NCBI RefSeq assembly: GCF_021271205.1
Contig: NZ_JAIWKS010000003.1
Coordinates: forward strand, 186,001-250,000
Length of the DNA stretch: 64,000 bases
Direction of reading: 5' to 3'
Source of the DNA: Pseudomonas uvaldensis
Lineage (GTDB): Bacteria > Pseudomonadota > Gammaproteobacteria > Pseudomonadales > Pseudomonadaceae
Below the pieces are notes generated by a model, which made no database searches, was not told the origin of the DNA, and worked only from the letters and a program-made list of their open reading frames with translations. Position numbers and translations under genes: made by a program. Positions 48,864 to 59,282 of the stretch are shown piece by piece; the first letter of the stretch is position 1; each line of letters begins with the position of its first letter.

Positions 48864-50320
48864 TCATGCCGCAGCTTTCAGTTTCCGTTGATATTCGTAG
48901 ATTTTTCCAACCTCAATACGAGTTGCTTTTGCTACCTTAGCGGGTTTCATGCCTGCTTCGAGCAACGCGATTGCTTCTGCTTCTTGGGGTTCGCCAGAGG
49001 GGCCTCTTTTTTTCGGTGTTTTGTATTCTTTCGCCAGGGAGCGATCAATGATTGCGGTTGGTAAATAAGTCTTGACAAGATATTCAGCTACCAATTCATC
49101 CTGGACATAAAGGGTTACGTCTACCAAAGACTCCTTAATGCGAAGCGAACAGCGATATACGTTTTGTAAGACTCGTTCATACAAATGCGTACATTTCCAA
49201 GCATGAATTAACGATTTGTAACATCCAGAGTGTTTTTTTGCTAAGGCTTCAAAGGCCTTCGTGGCCGTTGGAAGTGGATTGCCATGAAATAAACATAATA
49301 CGTTAGAGTGTTGGGTATAGCCGTTCAATCCACGACTATCCAGTCTACACATGATCAGATTGTCAGCATCATTAAGTTTTGCCCAGTCGTGAGCGAAGAC
49401 CAAACATTTATCGTTGCCAATACGTTTAGAAATCAGGTCGGCAATAACTTGAATGTTTCTGAGTTTTAAAGTGTCAGATTCTGAAGTGGTGGGCGCCTCG
49501 GATTCCAGAACACTTTTGCTGCATTGGTTTTTAGTGAGTAGCGGGATTATCCGGATTTTCTGCTTGTGTTCAGGTGGCGCAATAGGTGTCAAAATTGATT
49601 TCTGTGTAACAAAGCCTTGCGCGGTGGCGAACCACTCAAATATGATCCCTTCCAAGTGGCGGATAATAAATGAATTTCTTTGCAGTAAGTAAATCGTTGC
49701 AAAAATCCACTTTCTTCTGAATAGTAAATTAGACTTTGATCCTTGCCGTAGTCTGATATGTAAATGTCATTTTTGTCTAGAGCAGCCTTGCAGATTTTAT
49801 ATGCTTCAAAACTAATCAGTGATACCGGGGATTTCGTTTCTCCAGCTTTCTCGAAGTCTTTTACGTGTTTAATTAGTTTTCTGGTTGCCTCTTTTTTGAT
49901 TTTCAGCTTGTTTTCGGCGTCTACCTCGAAGTATTGAAGCGCGCCTAATTGGTTTTTCGCAATTGGTGTCGGAGAAATGCTTACTGGGTGCGGTAATTCA
50001 TCAATGATTACGTGCCAGTGGCGAAGATGTTTTTTGCTGCATCGATGAAAAGCCGCATGTTGGCAGACAATTAATGAAGTCAGTTCAGCCGGGTCGAGAT
50101 ATTTGTTCAGCTTTGCGATTGATGGGTCGTTAGGTCGGCTTTCAATTTTCAATGGGTTTAAATTCAGCAGCTCTGTACATACTTCGTTTGCTAATGGTTT
50201 GGTCGGTACCACGAAAAGAACATTTTTTCCTTTTGCGATCCATTCACGCGCAGCTTTACAAGCGGTCCATGTTTTACCTGTGCCCGGTCGAGCTAAGGCG
50301 ATGTTAATGGTTTTATTCAT
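48864..50320 (-). pseudogene. DEAD/DEAH-type helicase, frameshifted
   Basis: Two overlapping frames make one SF2-like ATPase. The first (49589-50320) has Walker A ARPGTGKT, the Walker B-like IIDELPH and motif III LLSAT. The second (48864-49655) carries the C-terminal part and a helix-turn-helix-like end (EAIALLEAGMKPAKVAKATR). The join is just after LLSATW near 49645: restoring one lost base gives SATWEGIIFEWF. Start ATG 50320 has AGGA upstream. Biological role in the element unknown, perhaps replication or mobilisation. Confidence 0.75.
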
Positions 50321-50701
50321 TATGCATTCCTGGGGTTGTTGTTTCTTGTTGCTAATGATTGCACGGAAATTTCAAATTCTAAACATTAAACCAGGATGTT
50401 TGTTGTGAGGGCGTGATTTCTAGCTTATTAGGGTTGACGCCAGCAGGGTTGTTATATCATTCGTTGGGTCGTTGTTTAATTGTGGCGGTGGTGATGTAGC
50501 GACTATTTTTCACGTTTTTGTATCATTGCCTCCGTAGCTCGCAGAGATCGCCGCATGTTGAGGGCATGTTTATATAATATTTTATGTTGGGTAAGACCCG
50601 TCCTACGAGTCTGTGTGACTATTTTGAAATATGCAGTTTTTTTGTGGTGAAGACGTATGGGCGTTATGGATTTGAACACGAATGCGCGGTGCGACGTTAC
50701 C
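50321..50701. other. AT-rich spacer between helicase and integrase
   Basis: 381 bp with no supportable gene. It contains the helicase promoter region and the downstream region of the integrase. A 122-residue frame overlapping the integrase end has no recognisable features. Confidence 0.5.
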
Positions 50702-52072
50702 TTAGCTCTTATTCCTAGCCATTGATCGTGCTTCGTCCGGTGCATTGGTTTTGTGAATACTAGCCGGTAATAAACCCGCAGCTTCTGCAATGTTTGGCAG
50801 CTTTCGAATTTCTTCGACCATTCTAGACAACGGGTTAACCCCATATCGATCACCTTCACTTGATCGTGCATGGCCTGTTATCCAATCACTTACTTCCTTG
50901 GGTATTCCAACCTTCCTGGCCGTAGTCTTAAAGGTATGTCGAAAGCCGTGAAGGGGGTGCCGTCCTTTTTGGTAGACGCCCCAACGAATAACCAACGGGC
51001 GCCATGCTTTAGAAACGATACCCGCGAAGCCGTCGGATACCTTGATCAGTTGGGGGAATAAGCGAGATTCGTGGTCCTTGCCTTTCACCAACTCTAGAAT
51101 CCCCAGATTTAGCAGGTCGTCATGCAGGGGCACATCGCGTCGACTGCCTTCCGTTTTGACGGACTTGTCCGGCTTATCATCGTCGATTCTGATAAACCAA
51201 TGCCCCTCGGCGTCTTGACGAAAATCGCACACGTACAACTGGCTGATCTCTTCACGTCTTGCTCCGGTGTAAGCTGCGATTAGCGGCAGTCAGAACAGCG
51301 CGTTACCGGGACGGCCGGATGTATACCGTAATGCTTTGAATTCAGGCTGACTAAAAAGGGTTACGAGCTCGCTCCATTCGTACCCTTTGGCATCTTCGAG
51401 TAGGCGTTTCGGTTTCGCCGGCCCCAAGCGTTTGTGAATACGTGATGCACTCACCGGATTCAATTCAATCAAGCCCGCATCCACAGCATAAGAAAATACG
51501 GATGATAGACGGGCGATAATCAGCCGAATCGAAGATGTCGCCAGTGGCGTATTGCTGTGCTTGACCACGGACCTAGTTAGCTTCCCGGCGAAATCCTGGA
51601 TTTGCGGTTGTCCAATTTCCGCCACGTCACGGTCGCCCATCAGAGTTATGAATCGATCAACGGATCGCTTGTAGTCGACTGTATGCCGACGGACCACATG
51701 GGCAGGTTTGTTTCCCAGAGCTAATGATTCAACGTAACCAAGAAACGCTTCTGAGAGCCTTAGGGGCTTTCTGGATGGGGGGCTTTCTCTTCCACTCGCG
51801 GTGGTCGCTTGCGTACAGATCGGGATTGAAGACGGATTAAAACGTGGTGCGGCAATCGGGCTCGAATGACCACTGCGCGCCTGTTGAAAAAAGCGCTCGG
51901 ACTCTGCATACGCGATTAAAAATGCAGCCTTCGCCCGTTGAGGGTTTCGTGTGTTCAGCGACCGGCGAATTTCAGTTTTACCGATCACTTGTCGGATGTC
52001 ATCCGGCACCCTGCGTCGTAGGTAATAGATACCAGAGTCGGGATGCCGGAATGGTTGTGCTATCAGTGCCAT
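50702..52072 (-). pseudogene. Tyrosine recombinase (integrase) with in-frame stop
   Basis: A 457-codon phage-type integrase split by TGA at 51290-51292, in the same frame. The first part (260 codons) has the N-terminal DUF6538-like segment (YYLRRRVPDDIRQVIGKTE) and the SAM-like core-binding domain. After the stop come LPLIAAYTGARREEISQL (catalytic Arg), HGFRHTFKT (His-x-x-Arg), ITGHARS and DRYGVNPL (Tyr). The stop replaces what is normally a Trp in F-W-L-P-L-I, so TGG to TGA is the likely change. It starts next to attR and is the enzyme expected to have inserted the island. Confidence 0.88.
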
Positions 52073-52073
52073 A

Positions 52074-52113
52074 TGTACCAGCCTTGTGTACCAGTTGGCT
52101 GGGAAAGGGCAGT
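52074..52113. promoter_or_regulatory. Candidate integrase arm sites at the right end
   Basis: TGTACCAG occurs at 52074-52081 and again within TGTACCAGTTG at 52087-52097, the latter also at the left end (39430-39440). TGGGAAAGGGCAGT (52100-52113) is the inverse of 39399-39412. They overlap the integrase leader, which suits arm-type binding and autoregulation. Confidence 0.5.
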
Positions 52114-52157
52114 TCAGGCGAGTAGCAACCGAGTTCTTCTAACCTGTCATGACCGGC

Positions 52158-52913
52158 TCAGCCTTGCCGGGCCAAAGCGGTTTCGGCGCCTTGCTCGCGC
52201 ACCCAGAACAACGTCGCCCCGGCTACTGCCGCCGGCATCATCAGGATGTTCACCACCGGGATCAGCAGTACCAGGTACACGCTGCCGCCAAAACCCAGGC
52301 TCTGCCAGCGTTTTTCCCGCAGCCAGGCGAGCATTTCGTTCCAGCCCAGCTTGTGGTTGTCCGCCGGGTAGTCGATGTACTGGATCGCCATCATCCACAC
52401 GCCGAAGAGCAGCCACAACGGTGCGGCCACCAGATTGAGCACCGGCACGAACGACAGCACGAACAGGCCCAGGGCCCGGGGCAGGAAATAGCCGAGCTTG
52501 CGGGCTTCCCGGGCCAGGGTGCGAGGCACCATGGCGACCAGTTCGCCCCAGCTGAAGGCCGGGAAATCATCGGTACCCCGGATCACCACTTCGACTTTCT
52601 CCGCGAGAAAACCATTGAACGGTGCGGCGATGATATTGGCGAGCATGGTGAAAGTGAAAAATACCATCAGGATCACCAGGACCACGAACAGCGGCCAGAG
52701 AATGTAACTGAGGAAGCTCAGCCAGTCCGGCAGCGACGGCATCAGGGTGTCGACCCACAGGCTGAATTGGTGACCGGCCAGGTAGATCAGACCGATGAAC
52801 AACAGCAGGTTGATCGCCAGCGGCAACAGCACGAACAGGCGCAAGCCCGGGCTGAGGACCAGCTTGAGACCTTCTTGCAGATATTGCGGGCCGGACAGGA
52901 CGGGGGCGGGCAT
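52158..52913 (-). CDS. cysZ: Sulfate transporter CysZ (reconstituted 3' end)
   Basis: A 251-residue inner-membrane sulfate permease/EI24-family protein with about four long membrane segments, feeding the cysteine pathway. ATG 52913 ([19 protein letters not shown]) has GGAG upstream. The gene is intact only because the island supplied the last part of the coding sequence; the native 3' end is the stump at 39137-39358. The C-terminal amino acids of both copies are the same. Confidence 0.93.
   Translation of the reverse strand: MPAPVLSGPQYLQEGLKLVLSPGLRLFVLLPLAINLLLFIGLIYLAGHQFSLWVDTLMPSLPDWLSFLSYILWPLFVVLVILMVFFTFTMLANIIAAPFNGFLAEKVEVVIRGTDDFPAFSWGELVAMVPRTLAREARKLGYFLPRALGLFVLSFVPVLNLVAAPLWLLFGVWMMAIQYIDYPADNHKLGWNEMLAWLREKRWQSLGFGGSVYLVLLIPVVNILMMPAAVAGATLFWVREQGAETALARQG
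52270..52379. repeat. Right attachment core (attR), 110 bp
   Basis: Identical to 39249-39358 at an offset of 13,021 bp. It lies within the intact cysZ coding sequence. Confidence 0.85.
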
Positions 52914-53052
52914 GGGAAGCTCCGAACGAAAGTTGAACGCGCCGACCTTACCGGCTTTGCCCCGCCTGGGAAAGCGTCTACATGGCCTGTAACAGGATTG
53001 TTGCACGGGCTGTCCTATCGACGGGTCCGCTGCGGATAGAACGCAGCTATGA

Positions 53053-54186
<1,134 letters not shown>

Positions 54187-54194
54187 TTCGTCAG

Positions 54195-54230
54195 GCATGA
54201 AAAAACCGGCTTCGGCCGGTTTTTTCATGC
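54195..54230. terminator. Strong bidirectional terminator after trxB
   Basis: A perfect 16-bp stem (GCATGAAAAAACCGGC and its complement) closes a TTCG tetraloop, with A and T runs on either side. It serves trxB and the convergent aminotransferase. Confidence 0.95.
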
Positions 54231-54255
54231 CTGTCACTCCCACAGGGTTCTGTAT

Positions 54256-55509
54256 TCACACCAGTTTCGCCAGGCAAGCTTCCAGAATAGCCAACCCTTC
54301 CTCCAGCACTTTCGCCTCGGTCGTCAACGGCGCCAGCAACCGGATGATGTGCCGCGATTTACCACTGGGCATCAGCAGCAAGCCCGCTTCCCGCGCCAGG
54401 GCCAACAGTTGCGTCAACTGTGCCGGCGCCGGGGTGCCGTCGGCGTGGGCCAGCTCGATGCCACGCATGGCGCCGACGCCCGTCAAGCGCCCCAGGTAAG
54501 GCGTGAGTCCGCGGCTGCGCCACGATTCGTAGCGGCTGGCAATCGCTTCTTCCTGCTGCGTACCCCAGGCTCGCAAGCGCTCGTCGGTCATCGTGTCCAG
54601 GGTTGCCAGCGCGGCGGCGCAGGCAATGGGGTTGCCTGAGTAGGTGCCGCCCAGTCCACCCTTGGGCAGGTTGTCCAGCAACGCCTTGCGCCCCACTACC
54701 GCGCCCAGGGGCACGCCGCCGGCAATGCTCTTGCCCAGCAGGATCAGATCCGGCTCGATGCCCAGGCGCGAGAATGCGAAGCGCTGGCCGGTGCGCCCGA
54801 AACCGGACTGGATTTCATCGATGATCAACACGATGCCCTTCTCATTGCAGAACTGTCGCAGTGCCTGGGCGAAGGCCATGTCCAGCGGGAGAAAACCGGC
54901 TTCGCCCTGCACCGGTTCGACGATGAAGCAGGCCACGTCGTTGACGTCGATCTCGACACTGAACAGCCGCTCCATCGCTTTCAACGCTTCGGCACAGGTC
55001 ACGCCGTTGTCCTTGCTGGGATAGGGCAGGTGATACACCGGCCCAGGCAGCACGCCGACTTTCTGCTTGTACGGCGCCACCTTGCCGTTGAGGTTGAGGG
55101 TCGCCAGGGTCCGGCCGTGGAAACCGCCGTCGAACGCAATGACGGCGCTGCGACCCGTGGCGCCGCGTACGATCTTCAGGGCATTCTCCGCAGCCTCGGC
55201 GCCGCTGTTGGTGAGCATGCCGCTGACCGGATACTCCACCGGCACAAACGCCGTCAGCCGCTTCATCAATTCAATGTAAGGGGCATGGGGCGCAGCGTTG
55301 AAGGCGTAATGAGTCAGTCGGGTGGCTTGTTCGCGGATGGCTTCGACGATATGCGGGTGGCAATGGCCGAGGTTCAACACACCGATACCGCCCACAAAGT
55401 CGATATAGCGCTTGCCGTCGGTGTCCCAGACTTCGGCATTTCGGCCGTGGCTGAGGCTGATGGGATGCACGGTGGAAATCGACTGGCTGATGGTTTCGCT
55501 GCTGCTCAT
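54256..55509 (-). CDS. Class III PLP aminotransferase (GABA/2-aminoadipate type)
   Basis: A 417-residue class III aminotransferase. The cofactor region LIIDEIQSGFGRTGQRFA and the PLP lysine in LILLGKSIAGGVPLGAVVG are present. It resembles 4-aminobutyrate aminotransferases, but similar pseudomonad enzymes act on 2-aminoadipate in lysine breakdown, so substrate is uncertain. No gabD neighbour. ATG 55509 (MSSSETISQSIS) is preferred over an upstream in-frame start. Confidence 0.85.
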   Translation of the reverse strand: MSSSETISQSISTVHPISLSHGRNAEVWDTDGKRYIDFVGGIGVLNLGHCHPHIVEAIREQATRLTHYAFNAAPHAPYIELMKRLTAFVPVEYPVSGMLTNSGAEAAENALKIVRGATGRSAVIAFDGGFHGRTLATLNLNGKVAPYKQKVGVLPGPVYHLPYPSKDNGVTCAEALKAMERLFSVEIDVNDVACFIVEPVQGEAGFLPLDMAFAQALRQFCNEKGIVLIIDEIQSGFGRTGQRFAFSRLGIEPDLILLGKSIAGGVPLGAVVGRKALLDNLPKGGLGGTYSGNPIACAAALATLDTMTDERLRAWGTQQEEAIASRYESWRSRGLTPYLGRLTGVGAMRGIELAHADGTPAPAQLTQLLALAREAGLLLMPSGKSRHIIRLLAPLTTEAKVLEEGLAILEACLAKLV

Positions 55510-55645
55510 GGACGACGGCTCGTAGGTGAATAGGGTTGCGTTATCTAAGCCGTGAGAGCAGGGCGCCGACAAACGAAATAAAGTTGCCGGGTCAATCTTA
55601 AAAGTCGGGATGTGGCGAGGTGTTCGTCAGTAAGGATGTATGCAG

Positions 55646-55683
55646 CTCTTGTGGCGAGGGGATTTATCCTCTCGCCACAAGAG
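55646..55683. repeat. REP-like hairpin
   Basis: CTCTTGTGGCGAG pairs with CTCGCCACAAGAG (13 bp) around GGGATTTATCCT. It lies in the 201-bp gap between the HopJ-like and aminotransferase genes. Confidence 0.85.
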
Positions 55684-55710
55684 CGGATCTCACCACACAG
55701 GTAGGATCGA

Positions 55711-56049
55711 TCAGCGCCGTTGCAGCGGCAACTCATCGAACTTCACACCCGCCAGCCCATGAACCATCAGCGCACGGATATTGCCGTGATCACTGCCTTC
55801 GGGCGTGGCCAGCACCGAGCGGTAATGTTCGCCGAACGCCAGCAGGGCTTCTTCGTCGCTCAGGCTTTCAAGCAGCGCCAGGCCCAGGGTTTTGCATGAG
55901 CCTTCGTTTTGACCGGCGGCATTTTTCACGTCGCCGTTGGTGAAAGCTTGTGGCTGGTATTCATAATCATCGGTGATGAAGGTCAGGGTGTCGGCAAAAG
56001 CGTGCTCGCCGCTTTTGAGGCGGGCGCGGAAGGAGTTCAGATCAGGCAT
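55711..56049 (-). CDS. HopJ-family protein
   Basis: A 112-residue protein of the HopJ type III effector family (MPDLNSFRARLKSGEHAFAD; GSDHGNIRALMVHG). Despite the family name, the chromosomal housekeeping copies in non-pathogenic pseudomonads are not demonstrated effectors. It overlaps the upstream DUF1244 gene by 8 bp, so the two are co-expressed. Confidence 0.85.
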   Translation of the reverse strand: MPDLNSFRARLKSGEHAFADTLTFITDDYEYQPQAFTNGDVKNAAGQNEGSCKTLGLALLESLSDEEALLAFGEHYRSVLATPEGSDHGNIRALMVHGLAGVKFDELPLQRR

Positions 56050-56338
56050 CGGGTTTTCCTTTGGCGAACGCCGCTTGTTGTTCGGCGCTGGCTTCTTTCT
56101 GGTATTGGGCTTTCCATTCGGCGTACGGCATGCCGTAGACCACTTCACGGGCGTCGTCGAGGCTGACCTCGATCCGGCGCTCGTCAGCGGCGGCCTTGTA
56201 CCACTTGGACAGGCAGTTGCGGCAGAAGCCGGCGAGGTTCATCAAGTCGATGTTCTGCACATCCTTGCGGCTGTCCAGGTGGGCTACCAGCCGACGGAAA
56301 GCGGCGGCTTCGAGTTCGAGGCGTTGTTGGTCGGTCAT
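56042..56338 (-). CDS. DUF1244 family protein
   Basis: A 98-residue helical protein with the family signature NLAGFCRNCLSKWY and VVYGMPYAEWKAQYQ. The Cys-x-x-Cys might bind metal. Function unknown. ATG 56338 is used. It lies between folX and the HopJ-like gene. Confidence 0.85.
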   Translation of the reverse strand: MTDQQRLELEAAAFRRLVAHLDSRKDVQNIDLMNLAGFCRNCLSKWYKAAADERRIEVSLDDAREVVYGMPYAEWKAQYQKEASAEQQAAFAKGKPDA

Positions 56339-56436
56339 GGTGGTCTCTGCGAGACAGCTATAAAGCGGCAAGCTTCAAGCTGCAAGGTGGATTGAGGTCG
56401 CCAAGCTTACCGCTTGTGGCTTGCTGCTTGAAGCGA

Positions 56437-56817
56437 CTACGAAGTCGCCCTGCTTGCCGCCAACGTAATCGAGACCGACTCGGCAAATCGCAAGGCGTGG
56501 GGTTTGTCGACTTCCACTTCGGCGTATTGCACCGATTCGTTGCTCATGACCAGGTCCAGCAATTCCTGGGTCAAGCGTTCGAGCAGGGCGAAGCGATTGC
56601 CTTCCACGTGGGCAATGATCGCCTTGGTGATGGTGCGGTAGTTCAGGGCGTGATCGATGTCGTTATCACGCACCGCGTCCTGGGCCGGGTAGAGGATGGT
56701 CAGGTTGATCAATACATCCTGCTTGTTGAGGATTTCGTCCTCGTTGATACCGATGAAGGTACGCAGGCGCAGATCCTTGACCCGGATGCGCGCCATGGCT
56801 GGCTGGAGTTGTGGCAT
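56437..56817 (-). CDS. folX: Dihydroneopterin triphosphate 2'-epimerase FolX
   Basis: A 126-residue FolB/FolX family protein ([31 protein letters not shown]). The folM-folE-folX order points to FolX rather than the folate enzyme FolB: FolX epimerises dihydroneopterin triphosphate toward tetrahydromonapterin. It begins one base from the folE stop. Confidence 0.88.
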   Translation of the reverse strand: MPQLQPAMARIRVKDLRLRTFIGINEDEILNKQDVLINLTILYPAQDAVRDNDIDHALNYRTITKAIIAHVEGNRFALLERLTQELLDLVMSNESVQYAEVEVDKPHALRFAESVSITLAASRATS

Positions 56818-57378
56818 TTAGTTGCTCCGTCGAATCAATTGCAGGAATTCCTGGCGGGTGGTGCTGGACTCGCGAAAGGCGCCCAGCATGACCGAAGTGT
56901 TCATGGTCGAGTTCTGTTTTTCGACACCGCGCATCATCATGCACATGTGCTGGGCTTCGATCACCACCGCCACGCCGGCGGCCTGGGTCACCTGCTGCAC
57001 CGCATCGGCGATCTGCCGGGTGAGGTTTTCCTGGATCTGCAGGCGACGGGCGAACATGTCCACCAGCCGGGCGATTTTCGACAGCCCCAGGACCTTGCCT
57101 GTAGGAATATAAGCCACATGGGCCTTGCCGATGAAGGGCAGCAGGTGATGTTCGCACAAGGAGTAGAGTTCGATGTCGGCGACGATCACCATTTCATCGC
57201 TGTCCGAAGCGAACAGGGCACCATTGACGATCTGCTCGACGCTTTGCTCATAGCCATGGCAGAGGTACTGCATGGCCTTGGCGGCACGCAGCGGCGTGTC
57301 CAGCAACCCTTCGCGCTCCGGGTTTTCGCCCAGGCCGATGAGAATCTCGCGGTAATTCTGGGGCAGGGTTAGCGCCAT
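56818..57378 (-). CDS. folE: GTP cyclohydrolase I FolE
   Basis: A 186-residue GTP cyclohydrolase I. The zinc ligands are in [16 protein letters not shown] and [14 protein letters not shown]. It opens GTP to dihydroneopterin triphosphate. ATG 57378 is the family start. It lies 19 bp after folM. Confidence 0.95.
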   Translation of the reverse strand: MALTLPQNYREILIGLGENPEREGLLDTPLRAAKAMQYLCHGYEQSVEQIVNGALFASDSDEMVIVADIELYSLCEHHLLPFIGKAHVAYIPTGKVLGLSKIARLVDMFARRLQIQENLTRQIADAVQQVTQAAGVAVVIEAQHMCMMMRGVEKQNSTMNTSVMLGAFRESSTTRQEFLQLIRRSN

Positions 57379-57397
57379 GATGACTCCTCGAAACAAG

Positions 57398-58108
57398 CTA
57401 CTTGACGTGCCGCCCGCCGTTGACGGTCAGGGTAGTGCCGGTGACATAGGGGTTGTCCAGCAGGTAACGCAGGCTCTGGTAGATCACTTCGCTGCCGGGC
57501 TCGATGCCCAGCGCTGACTTCGCCAGGGCCTTGGCGCGGTAATCCGCATCGTCATCGGCATTGAACAGTAGCAGGGCCGGGGCGATACCGTTGACCTTGA
57601 TGGCCGGTGCGTACTTCGCCGCAAACGACAGGGTCAGGCTTTCGAGGCCGGCCTTGGTGGCGCAATAGGCTATGTGTTTGCTGCTGCCCTTGCGGGTGAC
57701 GTCATCACTGATGTGCACGATGTCCGCCGGGGTCGAGCGTAGAAGCATCTCGGCGCAATGCAAGTTGATCAGGTACGGCGCGAGCATGTGCACACCGAAC
57801 ATGGCCGTGAAGGCGCTGGTTTCGTCGCCGGGGGTTTCGGCCAGCCACGCCGAGGCGTTGTGCACGATAGCCCGTAGCCGGTCGGTGTGCTGCTTGAGTT
57901 GTTCGATAAAGGCCAGGATCCCGGCTTCGCCGGAAAAATCGGCGTACAGCACGGTCGCACCGAGATCCCGCAGCGTTTGTACGCCCGGGCGCTCGGTACG
58001 ATAGGTGGCGATCACCGGATGGCCTTCTTCAAGCAGGCGCTGGGCGCAATGCAAGCCAACGCGCTGGGCTGCGCCGGTGAGCAGGATCGGAGCGTTTGCA
58101 CTGGGCAT
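57398..58108 (-). CDS. folM: Dihydromonapterin reductase FolM (SDR)
   Basis: A 236-residue short-chain dehydrogenase. The NADPH motif is TGAAQRVG, the basic TYRTER follows, and the active site is Y-x-x-x-K in [13 protein letters not shown]. With folE and folX it makes tetrahydromonapterin, the cofactor of phenylalanine hydroxylase in pseudomonads. It diverges from the LitR-like regulator. Confidence 0.9.
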   Translation of the reverse strand: MPSANAPILLTGAAQRVGLHCAQRLLEEGHPVIATYRTERPGVQTLRDLGATVLYADFSGEAGILAFIEQLKQHTDRLRAIVHNASAWLAETPGDETSAFTAMFGVHMLAPYLINLHCAEMLLRSTPADIVHISDDVTRKGSSKHIAYCATKAGLESLTLSFAAKYAPAIKVNGIAPALLLFNADDDADYRAKALAKSALGIEPGSEVIYQSLRYLLDNPYVTGTTLTVNGGRHVK

Positions 58109-58210
58109 GGGACGGCTCGGTTCAAAGCGGGTCCAAAACTATAACAGCCGCTGTGGACCTGTACCTACGAGCGCCTTTGACAAATCCGCGGGTCGATCAG
58201 CGTTGCGCTT

Positions 58211-58223
58211 GTCATCGTATGAC
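58211..58223. promoter_or_regulatory. Dyad upstream of the MerR/LitR-like gene
   Basis: GTCAT-CGT-ATGAC, a 5-bp dyad in the folM/regulator intergenic region, 36-48 bp before the regulator start. It could be an operator of the MerR-type protein; it is short and may be chance. Confidence 0.35.
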
Positions 58224-58258
58224 TAAGAAGGAGTAAGATAGGATCCAATTCGCCATGG

Positions 58259-59230
58259 ATGACTTCCAAGATGAGCGTAGTGTCCGACGATAAGATCCTT
58301 TTCCGGGCTTCACACACTATGGAACGGGAGGATCTGTTTCCAATTCGCGAGGTGTCTCGACTGACCGGCGTGAACCCGGTGACATTGCGTGCATGGGAAC
58401 GCCGCTATGGTCTGATCCAGCCGACGCGTACCGAAAGCGGCCACCGCCTGTATTCCCTGGGGGACATCGAGAAGGTCCGCACCATCCTGGCGTGGATCGA
58501 TCGTGGCGTGGCGGTAAGCAAGGTGAGCAAACTCCTGGCCAGGGCCGATTCGGTGAAATCGGGCATCCCCTCTATCCCATCCGGTCGGGTAATCAGTGAC
58601 TATGCCCAGTGGCAACAGCAGGTGGCCGATGCAGTCAGTAACTTTGACGATATGCAACTGGACCGCGTCTATGGGCAGATCTTTTCCACCTATTCGGTGC
58701 CGATCGTATTCCAGAACATATTGATGCCGCTGTGGGGACAACTGCTGCAACGCCAGCAGGAGTTCGGGCAAGCCAGCGAATGGCTGTTCTACGACGGTTT
58801 CCTGCGTTCGCGCGTCGCGCAGCGACTTTTACTCAAGCGTGACTCCCCATCGCGACGTATTCTGATCACGGCCATCGCCGGTCAATGCCGCGAACTGGAG
58901 TTATTGATCACGGCGCTGTTCCTCTCCAAGGCGGAAGTGGGCATCCGATTATTGACGGTCGGGCAGCCGTTCGATGAGCTGGCCCTGGTGTGCCAGAAGG
59001 TAAAGCCTGTGGCGTTGGTATTGGTGTCCAACCATGCGCCGGCGCCTGAGCTATCCAAGCGCTTGAACAAACTGGCGATGAGCCTGGATTGTCCCTTGAT
59101 GCTGGCGGGCGATGCTTCCGATTTGATCCAGGACAGTCTGGCGGGGTCGTCCATCGGCTGCCTGGGTAATGAGGGGACGGTGATGCGCCAGCGCCTGCGT
59201 CAACTATTGGCGGGAAACCTGGACACATAA
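58259..59230 (+). CDS. MerR-type regulator, class II LitR/CarH-like
   Basis: A 323-residue protein with an N-terminal MerR HTH (FPIREVSRLTGVNPVTLRAWERRYGLI, about residues 27-53) and a C-terminal domain with the B12-binding fold arrangement (about 190-315). The cobalamin-ligand motif DxHxxG is not seen, as in LitR homologues that do not bind B12 themselves. Such proteins in P. putida control light-induced genes with short LOV photoreceptors; a LOV gene lies 0.7 kb away. The start could also be 58271; neither has a clear ribosome site. Confidence 0.75.
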   Translation: MTSKMSVVSDDKILFRASHTMEREDLFPIREVSRLTGVNPVTLRAWERRYGLIQPTRTESGHRLYSLGDIEKVRTILAWIDRGVAVSKVSKLLARADSVKSGIPSIPSGRVISDYAQWQQQVADAVSNFDDMQLDRVYGQIFSTYSVPIVFQNILMPLWGQLLQRQQEFGQASEWLFYDGFLRSRVAQRLLLKRDSPSRRILITAIAGQCRELELLITALFLSKAEVGIRLLTVGQPFDELALVCQKVKPVALVLVSNHAPAPELSKRLNKLAMSLDCPLMLAGDASDLIQDSLAGSSIGCLGNEGTVMRQRLRQLLAGNLDT

Positions 59231-59282
59231 GGCCAGATGAACACGGGCCGAACGAATGTTTCAGGCCCTGGCCGGACGAAGC

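Larger units (their letters stand above)
39359..52379. mobile_element. 13,021-bp integrative defence island in cysZ
   Basis: Bounded by direct repeats of the cysZ 3' end (110-bp identical core), with a tyrosine integrase reading outward at the right end next to the repeat. Content is lower in GC than the flanks and lacks housekeeping genes. Cargo: membrane protein, Vsr-methyltransferase-endonuclease, Kiwa-like pair, serine recombinase, HNH nuclease, XRE regulator, TolA-C-like protein, helicase. The exact boundary can be anywhere in the core. No replication or conjugation genes were recognised. Confidence 0.88.

Noticed and set aside
49589..49655. Programmed ribosomal frameshift in the helicase
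   Set aside because: No slippery heptamer is present at the junction (TTGGAAGGG) and no strong downstream structure is evident, so a simple base loss is favoured.
50503..50871. 122-residue minus-strand frame downstream of the integrase
   Set aside because: It overlaps the integrase catalytic end out of frame, has no ribosome site and no recognisable domain.
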